Positions 5,263 to 10,641 of a stretch of 10,641 bases of DNA are shown here, piece by piece. The DNA is taken from positions 1 through 10,641 of the forward strand of contig QIFI01000043.1 of assembly GCA_003229735.1 (NCBI GenBank), read 5' to 3'. Origin of the DNA: Candidatus Anderseniibacteriota bacterium (GTDB lineage Bacteria > Patescibacteriota > Andersenbacteria > UBA10190). The notes below the pieces were generated by a model that ran no database searches, was not told the origin of the DNA, and worked only from the letters and a program-made list of their open reading frames with translations. The position numbers and the translations under genes are program-made. The first letter of the stretch is position 1. The number at the start of each line of letters is the position of its first letter.

Positions 5263-6738
5263 TCAGCTCCTGCTATAAATCTTGATATCATTGGAACGCC
5301 ATCCGGTGTCATTTTTAATTGTATCGATCAACACCCAGTCGCGTCCAAATAATTCAATCAAATTAGCTTCAGAGCGAAGATATGAATAATCAGTCAGATG
5401 TTCAACTATCCCCCATTTAGTTGATCCGTTTCTAATTTCTGCCTCGACCTCATCAATAGGAGGCAAAAAAGAATCGCGAGTGGCGGCCGAAATAAATTTA
5501 TAGCGATACCACATAGGGTGAGAAATGTTGCCAATCACGTCATGATCTGATAAATACGGAATAATCACCACCGCCGTAAAAATGGGCTCATCCGCGGGGA
5601 CGTATTTTTGCAGCTGCGCCGCCGCTGTTTGAATAGCCTGTCTGGTAAACATACCGGTCCACGGCTTGATATAGGCGCTCCACAGACTTGCTGACGTGGC
5701 CACTACAATTATTGCCATAGCAACTCTTCCCCGCTTAGGCCAGTGGAGATGTATCGTAGCCAGCGCCAAGGAGGACAATAAGGCAATCGGTATAAAAAAG
5801 TCGATCAGATATTCAGGCAGGAATACCGGCCAGCCCATGTAAATACCCGCCAGCGCCAGAAGCCAAATCAGAGGTAAGGCCGGTCTAAGTTCTTGGCGGC
5901 GAAGTTGGAAAATCGACCAGGCCATACCAAACGCGGCGGCCATAACCAATCCACCGCCTACTCGGCCCAGCACCATAAAAGCTCCCCCCGCACTGGCCTG
6001 CCCGGCCATGCTTGAAGTGTCTTGCCACCATATATCAGCATAAGCCAGGCCGATAGCTTCAAATACCCCCGCTGATCCGTATAAAAATCCGGCCATAATT
6101 AACCATGGCAATAGCATCGCCAGTAAACCCATTACGGCTGGCGCTATTGATTCAATCCTTGATGTCTTGGGCGCCAGCATCCACAGATAAAAGGCAGGTA
6201 CGACCATAACCAGGCTCGTCTTACGAGAGGCATAAGCTAGTGCCAATAGCAAGCCGGCCGCGAAAGCGGCTAGATAAGGACGTTTAAGGGTAGATGAAAG
6301 TAGCATTGCCCGCCACCACATAACCAGAAACGATCCGGCAAACAAACCAGCCACAGTTTGAGTGATACCTAATACTTGCATGGGTATGGGAATAACCACC
6401 AGCCAAAGAATAACCGCCGCCATTCCGGCCGGCCGGCCGCCAATTTGTTTTGCCAGCCAGGCCAATGGTATAACCGTGAGTAAACTGGCCAGCAGAACAA
6501 CCAATCGGGACGCGTATAGTGAGCCATTGGTCAGCCACACACTAACAGCAAAGAGCATCGCCGGCACCGGGGCTTTAGTAATTATGTCACCGCCCGGTAA
6601 CTTGTATTCGTAAAGCAACTTAGCGTCAAACAAATAAGCGCCTTCGTCATTAGTAAAAGGGTGTTGCCAAACAAACAGCAGACGTAATCCTAAACCAATT
6701 AACACAGTTACCAGTATTACCTGCTGCCCTCTGCTCAT
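5263..6738 (-). CDS. GT39/PMT-like membrane glycosyltransferase
   Basis: This 491-residue polytopic protein has about 11-12 hydrophobic segments up to residue 360 and a C-terminal extracytoplasmic domain (about 365-491), the layout of GT-C enzymes of the dolichyl-phosphate-mannose mannosyltransferase/ArnT superfamily. These transfer a sugar from a polyprenyl-phosphate carrier to a protein or lipid outside the membrane. After the first segment comes HPFTNDEGAYLFDAK (about 26-40), whose DE fits the conserved acidic pair of the first outer loop. DIITKAPVPAMLF follows in the place of the family's K-P-P loop. Acceptor and donor cannot be told from sequence. The start lies 30 nt after the preceding gene's stop, so the two may be co-transcribed. 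A GAGG lies 17 nt before the ATG, too far to be a normal ribosome site. Neighbouring membrane-anchored surface proteins are possible glycosylation targets, which is inference. Confidence 0.85.
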   Translation of the reverse strand: MSRGQQVILVTVLIGLGLRLLFVWQHPFTNDEGAYLFDAKLLYEYKLPGGDIITKAPVPAMLFAVSVWLTNGSLYASRLVVLLASLLTVIPLAWLAKQIGGRPAGMAAVILWLVVIPIPMQVLGITQTVAGLFAGSFLVMWWRAMLLSSTLKRPYLAAFAAGLLLALAYASRKTSLVMVVPAFYLWMLAPKTSRIESIAPAVMGLLAMLLPWLIMAGFLYGSAGVFEAIGLAYADIWWQDTSSMAGQASAGGAFMVLGRVGGGLVMAAAFGMAWSIFQLRRQELRPALPLIWLLALAGIYMGWPVFLPEYLIDFFIPIALLSSLALATIHLHWPKRGRVAMAIIVVATSASLWSAYIKPWTGMFTRQAIQTAAAQLQKYVPADEPIFTAVVIIPYLSDHDVIGNISHPMWYRYKFISAATRDSFLPPIDEVEAEIRNGSTKWGIVEHLTDYSYLRSEANLIELFGRDWVLIDTIKNDTGWRSNDIKIYSRS

Positions 6739-6768
6739 GTTTTTATTGAGCCCTACCTCTAATGGGCC

Positions 6769-7122
6769 CTAATATGGAATCGGCGGATAACCTATATCGT
6801 CAGGTGGGTTGTTGTAGGGATCATAAGGATCAGGCGCAATTTCACCATTATCATATGGATCAACCACCACTTCAAAAGTCATAGTATCAGTCACCACTGT
6901 GCCATCTTTATCTTTAGCCGTGAATATCAGGGTATTGGTACCGGCTTTTACCACGTCAGATCTAAGTCTCCCACCCACCACGCTGTCACTCAAATCCACC
7001 CACGGCGCGCGGGCGCCCAGGAACTGACTCACCCCCTGCGCCAGCGCCAGAACTATCACCAGCGCCGCTACTATGCCCAGGATCAGCCACGTCTTCTTTT
7101 TTTGTTGATCAGTTAATTCCAT
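6769..7122 (-). CDS. Small membrane-anchored Ig-like-domain protein with Tyr/Pro-rich tail
   Basis: I do not recognise this 117-residue protein by name. It has a short charged N-terminus (ELTDQQKKK), one transmembrane segment (about 12-30), then the motif SQFLGAR (about 32-38). Residues about 40-88 read like the second half of an Ig/PKD-like fold: a Gly-Thr-Asn-Thr stretch, AKDKDGTVV and TMTFEVVV. The last 30 residues are rich in Pro, Tyr, Asp and Asn (DPYDPYNNPP, YPPIPY) and are probably extended and exposed. The lysines before the membrane segment predict an outside C-terminus. The gene starts 13 nt after the preceding stop. That neighbour also has a transmembrane segment followed by SQFLGAR, so the two share an ancestral N-terminal module. 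There is no Shine-Dalgarno; TTATCT ends 6 nt before ATG. Confidence 0.7.
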   Translation of the reverse strand: MELTDQQKKKTWLILGIVAALVIVLALAQGVSQFLGARAPWVDLSDSVVGGRLRSDVVKAGTNTLIFTAKDKDGTVVTDTMTFEVVVDPYDNGEIAPDPYDPYNNPPDDIGYPPIPY

Positions 7123-7135
7123 ACTATGAGATAAT

Positions 7136-7981
7136 TTAATTGCAAGGTCCAGCGCTCAAATCAGGTGAATGATCACCAGTCCAATCATTACTGGTAAGGA
7201 TTCGTCCGTTTAATTCCCACTGCTGACAGCCCAGGCTTGAATGAGCTGTTTCCGCCAGTTGCACGCGGACATCAATTTTACTGCCCAGGCTGAAACGCTC
7301 ACCCTCATCCGGTGCGATAAATCTGGCTGTCGGCCCCGCCACCGGCGCCGGTTGCGGTTTGGGATCGCTCCTTCTATCGCCACCGCCGTCGCCTCCTCCA
7401 CTGCCATCACCGCCGCCCCCGCCCCCATCGCCTCCTCCGACGCCTTCAGGTTCCGCGATGGCCTGTTTAGGTAATGCCGGTAATACGAATAAGGCAATTT
7501 TTTCCATTTGAAAATATTTTTCTACAATCAGCTTCCTGGTAACCGGATCGCGCTTTCGGGTGAATACCACCACCCGACCTTCCTTAATCCTGGGAATCCT
7601 AACCGGTATCAATGTTTGATTCGGTTTAACAAAATAAGCCAGCGTCCGATATTGACTGAATGTTGAACGTCCGAACAATGATTTCTTTTCAACGGCCATT
7701 TCCAGTTTTCTAAGATGGGGTGAAGCCGCTAACTCCAGAGTGACTAAACTTCCCTGTCTAACATTCAGGCGCGGACTGCCCTTTTTAATAACCCGAGCTC
7801 CCAGAAACTGGCTAAAAACAATAGCCAGAATAATCACAATTAAAACCACCGCCCCGATAATTATCCCTGTTCCTTTACCACGACGGGGTCAATTGACCGG
7901 CACCTCCGGCGCTGTAATATCCGAAGCCGGATTAATCTCTTCCGATGGCTTGATTAATTGAGAGGATGGCTGCTCGTTCAC
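7136..7981 (-). pseudogene. Membrane-anchored Ig-like protein gene with in-frame TGA at codon 31
   Basis: From GTG at 7981 the frame gives a 30-residue polar N-terminus (starts NEQPSSQLIK), then TGA (7891-7889). It then continues without further stop through PRRGKGTGIIIG, a transmembrane segment and SQFLGARVIKKG, down to TAA at 7136. The basic residues directly after the TGA and before the membrane segment are the expected positive-inside signal, so the frame looks natural across the stop. The only conventional restart (GTG at 7849) would cut into the membrane segment. The exterior part has a domain of about 100 residues, a Gly/Asp linker (GGGDGGGGGGDG, about 140-160 from 7849) and a C-terminal Ig-like half (ARFIAPDEGERFSLGS, WELNG) ending in two nearby cysteines. 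Function is unknown. The TGA may be a mutation, an assembly error or readthrough. An extended -10 (TGCTATGAT, about 8024-8016) lies about 35 nt upstream. Confidence 0.6.
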
Positions 7982-8282
7982 AATGAAAAACTAATGTTAA
8001 ATACTTTCAACCTTTATCATAGCACATCGCACATAAAAACTGCTAGTTTAAGACAGTCTCATATGTATCTGAACTTATGCACCCCACGGCCCACCACATC
8101 CTTGACGCTTCACATATATTCTTTCTGATAATATCGATCAAAAACTTCCTAAAAACTTCCCATTAAATAACAAACCTATTTCTGGGATAACTTGAGTATA
8201 GAAGTGCTGAGTAGGACAGCAAACGACAGTGGGTATTTACTGGTGGAAAAAGTATCTAGACATTGGGTGCCACTTTAGTCCT
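7982..8282. other. 301-nt intergenic region without a gene
   Basis: No ORF or RNA gene is seen. The minus strand holds an extended -10, TGCTATGAT (8024-8016), that could serve the interrupted gene starting at 7981, without a clear -35. It also has two adjacent GGAAGTTTTT direct repeats (about 8141-8162). No clear terminator hairpin follows the 8283 stop. Confidence 0.4.
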
Positions 8283-8966
8283 CTACTCTACAGCGTAGCT
8301 GGCAAAATCAATCTTTCGAAAAGTGGATAGATAAGGCAAAAGTGCCTGCTCATCTTCAGTGGATACACTAATAAAATAATTAGATGTGTCATCGGTGTGC
8401 CATAAATCTATGCTGTCGCTTCCGTAGTTTTCCGTCATAACACTACGTTGCCAAGACAAACTTCCTATTTGTACGTTCATTTGTGGCTTGTAATTAAGTG
8501 GCCTATTTGGCGACGCGTGGATAATGATGTCAGCTATCGGTCTGACCGTATAATCACAATTGTCTTGAGAAAGAGAGCAGTACCACTCTAGCACTCTTTT
8601 TTCTGGTGAATAGAATCCAAACGATCTTCTGTCCGGGGTCGGCTCACCTTTAATATCTTCGAGTGTCAAGTTGCTCAAAGCACTAGTGTTTGGCAAGTTT
8701 CTTTCGACCGCCCAATCAATAGGTATATCAATGGCAAACTTGCCATCGTAACTAACAAAAGTTTTGAGTTCTTTTGTCATTTCGTATGGCTTTTGGAATT
8801 GAGGTACTTGGTTTGTCTCAGGAGACGAAGTAGTTACTGGCATTGATGTAGGAATAGCCATGTCAAGACCCCCATCACGTTTACTGTAGAAGTAAACAGT
8901 GCCAACAAGAGCAATTGCCAGGGTTACTAATAAGGCATCTTTAACAATTGATTGAAACTCATTCAT
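8283..8966 (-). CDS. Membrane-anchored extracytoplasmic protein of unknown function
   Basis: I do not recognise this 227-residue protein. A single hydrophobic segment (about 9-27, DALLVTLAIALVGTVYFY) near the N-terminus acts as a signal anchor. A Ser/Thr/Pro-rich linker (about 36-60) then leads to a globular part of about 165 residues. That part opens with FVSYDGKFAIDIPIDWAVER, a form often seen in exported PsbP-like or lipoprotein-type domains (a sandwich strand, then P-x-x-W). Two cysteines eight apart (WYCSLSQDNC) could form an external disulfide. It ends with a Y-L-STF motif common in such domains. No lipobox is present. A good promoter (TTGACA, 17 nt, TAATTT) ends 6 nt before ATG, predicting a leaderless transcript. 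It is the first gene of the accessory block that separates rpsP from khpA. Confidence 0.75.
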   Translation of the reverse strand: MNEFQSIVKDALLVTLAIALVGTVYFYSKRDGGLDMAIPTSMPVTTSSPETNQVPQFQKPYEMTKELKTFVSYDGKFAIDIPIDWAVERNLPNTSALSNLTLEDIKGEPTPDRRSFGFYSPEKRVLEWYCSLSQDNCDYTVRPIADIIIHASPNRPLNYKPQMNVQIGSLSWQRSVMTENYGSDSIDLWHTDDTSNYFISVSTEDEQALLPYLSTFRKIDFASYAVE

Positions 8967-8972
8967 AACAGT

Positions 8973-9001
8973 AAATTAATTTAAAGTATGGTTAATGTCA
9001 A
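8973..9001 (-). promoter_or_regulatory. Promoter predicting a leaderless mRNA for the 8966 gene
   Basis: TTGACA (9001-8996), a 17-nt spacer and TAATTT (8978-8973) stand on the minus strand. The ATG begins at 8966, 7 nt after the last base of the -10, so initiation would fall on the A of the start codon. Confidence 0.65.
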
Positions 9002-9121
9002 TTTTCCTCTTTATTCAGAAATAACGAAGCAGGCCAAAGCTAAAGAGAAAGGTTAGGTTTTAAGATAAACCACCCTTAGGACGGCCCTCAACCTTACCAT
9101 TAAGCAACTTACCAATCGTTG

Positions 9122-9580
9122 CTACAACTTCTCACTATTATCCAGCCCCTCTTTTTTTTCTCCACTAACTTCAGGTTTATCATCCACTGGAGCTTTCTTC
9201 TGTTCTCCTTTTGGCCCTTCCGCTTTCCCTTCTTTCTTAGACGCCTCGTCGTTCTGACTATCTGTTTCTGGTGACTCATTACTTGCAGCAGTCGGCTCGC
9301 TCTCATCTTCCTTCTTCTTCGGCCGCCAGCTGGTAACTTTTTTAGCCTTAATCACCTTATTATCTACCAACAGATTATGAACCGTAGCCGTTGGCTTAGC
9401 TCCTTTATTTATCCATTCTAATACAACTTCTTTATTCACCTTAAACACATCTGTATGCGGATTATATGGCCCTAAATCAGCCACAAACTTCCCCTTAATA
9501 GGAGCTCCACGATCAGCCACCACCACTCGGTAAGTGGCAAAATTTTTCTTTCCTCTTCGCTGTAAACGTATTCTCAACAT
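9122..9580 (-). CDS. rpsP: 30S ribosomal protein S16 with a long charged tail
   Basis: S16 binds 16S rRNA early in 30S assembly. The conserved opening MLRIRLQRRGKKNFATYRVVVAD and the DLGPYNP motif (about 36-42) identify it. The usual S16 domain ends near residue 85 (KVTSWRPKKK). The remaining 65 or so residues are a low-complexity tail of Lys, Glu, Ser, Pro and Asp, probably disordered, which nearly doubles the protein. The gene follows rnc after a 180-nt spacer containing repeat copy D and a near-consensus promoter (TTGACA-17-TAGAAT). That promoter would give a transcript starting 2-3 nt before ATG, and no Shine-Dalgarno is present. The usual downstream neighbours, khpA and trmD, are here displaced by about 3.7 kb. 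Confidence 0.96.
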   Translation of the reverse strand: MLRIRLQRRGKKNFATYRVVVADRGAPIKGKFVADLGPYNPHTDVFKVNKEVVLEWINKGAKPTATVHNLLVDNKVIKAKKVTSWRPKKKEDESEPTAASNESPETDSQNDEASKKEGKAEGPKGEQKKAPVDDKPEVSGEKKEGLDNSEKL

Positions 9581-9589
9581 GGTTTTGTG

Positions 9590-9618
9590 ATTCTAATTCA
9601 AATACCTCTTTATGTCAA
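9590..9618 (-). promoter_or_regulatory. Near-consensus promoter for rpsP
   Basis: TTGACA (9618-9613), a 17-nt spacer and TAGAAT (9595-9590) lie on the minus strand. Nine bases separate the -10 from the ATG at 9580, so the 5' untranslated region would be only about 2-3 nt. Confidence 0.75.
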
Positions 9619-9652
9619 AAAGTCTCGCAAAGCGTCTGAAGACCCAATTACT

Positions 9653-9764
9653 CCCCTCTCCCCTTTGGGGAGAGGGCCAGGGTGAGGGGGCACCGCAACA
9701 TCGTATTTATTCATTTGACATTTGAGCTTGATTTGACATTTGGATTTTGAAATTTGAATTTTAA
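9653..9764. repeat. Composite hairpin plus TTTGA repeat, copy D
   Basis: CCCCTCTCCCC-TTT-GGGGAGAGG followed by GCCAGGGTGAGGGGG (9653-9690) is joined to an AT-rich part with repeated ATTTGACATTTG words (9711-9764). The AT-rich end reaches the rnc stop codon (TAA, 9763-9761). This is the same arrangement as copy A behind trmD. Confidence 0.75.
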
Positions 9765-10453
9765 GAAGATTCAATCTTCTTGAGTGCCTGCCGCGCCGCT
9801 TCCTGCTGGGCCTCTTGTTTGCTTGATCCTTCTCCTTCTCCCATTTTTTCATCACCCGCGAATACTCCAATTACAAAGTGCTTATCATGATCCAATCCTT
9901 CTTCCTTCAACACCTCATAATTAGGGGTGACTCTGTATTTTTCCTGTGCTAACTCCTGAAATCTACTCTTGCTATCTATATGTAGGCCCTTCTCAACCAC
10001 TTCCGGTAATTTAGACACAATAAATCTGGTTATAAAATCACCGGCCGCTTCATATCCCCGGTCCAGATATAAAGCTCCCACTACTGCTTCAAACGCGTTG
10101 GCCAGAATATAATATCGAGCCTTGGGACTGCCTTTCTGCTCGCCTCGACTTAACAGCAAATAAGCATCCAGGTTCAATTCTTCATCCGCCACTCGAGACA
10201 GCATTTCTCCCCTCACCACTGCCGCTCTAAGATTAGTTAATTCCCCCTCCGGCAATTGATAATGTTCGTAAAGATGATCAGTCACCACCAGTTCCAGCAC
10301 CGCGTCCCCCAAAAACTCCAACCTCTCATTATGATCCAAATGCCAATTCTTGTGTTCATTCAAATACGACCGATGAGTCAAAGACTGCTTAAGCAGGTCC
10401 TGATTCTTAAATTCATATCCAATTGTCTTCTCCAAAGATGATAAATCTTTCAT
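9761..10453 (-). CDS. rnc: Ribonuclease III
   Basis: RNase III cleaves double-stranded RNA, notably the stems around precursor rRNAs, as a homodimer with Mg2+. Residues 1-150 form the catalytic domain with the signature NERLEFLGDAVLEL (about 42-55), which holds the first Glu and Asp of the active site. The second metal motif reads ILANAFEAVVGALYLD: the Glu is kept, but the position of E. coli Asp114 is Asn. Residues about 158-228 form the double-stranded RNA-binding domain (DSKSRFQELAQEK ... KQEAQQEAARQALKKI). The length of 230 is typical. The 16S leader-trailer stem in this window is an obvious substrate. The stop is followed at once by repeat copy D. The start ATG has no Shine-Dalgarno; TAAAAT lies 9 nt before it without a good -35. 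Confidence 0.96.
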   Translation of the reverse strand: MKDLSSLEKTIGYEFKNQDLLKQSLTHRSYLNEHKNWHLDHNERLEFLGDAVLELVVTDHLYEHYQLPEGELTNLRAAVVRGEMLSRVADEELNLDAYLLLSRGEQKGSPKARYYILANAFEAVVGALYLDRGYEAAGDFITRFIVSKLPEVVEKGLHIDSKSRFQELAQEKYRVTPNYEVLKEEGLDHDKHFVIGVFAGDEKMGEGEGSSKQEAQQEAARQALKKIESS

Positions 10454-10641
10454 ACTGTAACCATTTTAATCAGTAGTATAATTTTCGCTAGCAGCCGTAG
10501 TTTTTAAAATTGACTGAAAATTAGAAATTAAAAATTGCGACGGCCGCAGCCTAGTGCCGTTACACATTAATTTCCCCACCTAACTAACATAAACTTACTG
10601 CTATAATTAGTCATTTTTGAGTCATTCTTACTACTTAAAAC
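10454..10641. other. 188-nt region upstream of rnc
   Basis: No gene is seen. Short AT-rich -10-like words occur on both strands (TATAAT on the plus strand near 10479 and 10603), so divergent transcription towards the window edge is possible, but no complete promoter is convincing. Confidence 0.35.

Noticed and set aside
5106..5312. 68-codon minus-strand ORF overlapping the end of the glycosyltransferase gene
   Set aside because: It overlaps the real gene by 50 nt in another frame and has no recognisable domain. The glycosyltransferase end looks complete, so a frameshifted extension is not needed.
7210..7497. 95-codon and 77-codon ORFs within the interrupted Ig-like gene
   Set aside because: They are shadows in other frames of the Gly/Asp-rich linker region.
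7889..7891. UGA read as glycine (genetic code 25)
   Set aside because: Conserved genes here contain no internal TGA, and three of them use TGA as the stop at the expected length.

Overview
The window looks like chromosomal DNA of a Candidate Phyla Radiation (Patescibacteria) bacterium. I base this on the divergent, intron-bearing 16S rRNA gene with changed universal-primer sites, the small core proteins, the short TrmD and the absence of Shine-Dalgarno sequences in front of every protein gene. I cannot name the lineage. Every gene I can support reads on the minus strand, so transcription runs from high to low coordinates.

Layout in transcription order: rnc (10453-9761), rpsP (9580-9122), a membrane-anchored unknown (8966-8283), an interrupted membrane-anchored Ig-like gene (7981-7136), a small relative of it (7122-6769), a GT39-like membrane glycosyltransferase (6738-5263), a KH-domain protein of the KhpA family (5103-4729), trmD (4631-3843), a divergent PAP2 (YuiD/DUF212-type) membrane protein (3644-3204), a candidate small RNA or attenuated leader (about 3172-3085), and the 16S rRNA gene (about 2685-216), closed by a strong intrinsic terminator at 13-35. 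The order rpsP, khpA, trmD is the classical ribosomal cluster. Here it is opened by a block of about 3.7 kb of surface and membrane genes, and rimM is not present.

The 16S gene is about 2.47 kb long because of two introns and one expansion. A group I intron (651-261) sits after U1498 (E. coli numbering). A group II-like intron (about 1225-740) sits near position 1397. Together they cut out an 88-nt exon that is almost exactly helix 44, the decoding helix. A palindromic repeat of about 90 nt is embedded in variable region V1. The 505-507/524-526 pseudoknot has switched all three base pairs by covariation. The leader and trailer form a 16S processing stem, a natural RNase III substrate, and rnc lies in the same window.

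A second theme is invasion by repeats. Composite elements, each a GC-rich hairpin module (core CCCCTCTCC...GGAGAGG) with an adjacent AT-rich TTTGA module, follow trmD, follow rnc, and also lie in frame inside trmD, where they appear to be translated as extra peptide.

The regulatory reading is the most speculative part. A near-perfect sigma70 promoter carries an 18/19 match to the Fur-box consensus over its -10 and start, and is followed 88 nt later by an intrinsic terminator, just upstream of the rRNA gene. Several genes have -10 elements placed so that the transcript would start at or within 2-3 nt of the start codon, which suggests leaderless translation.
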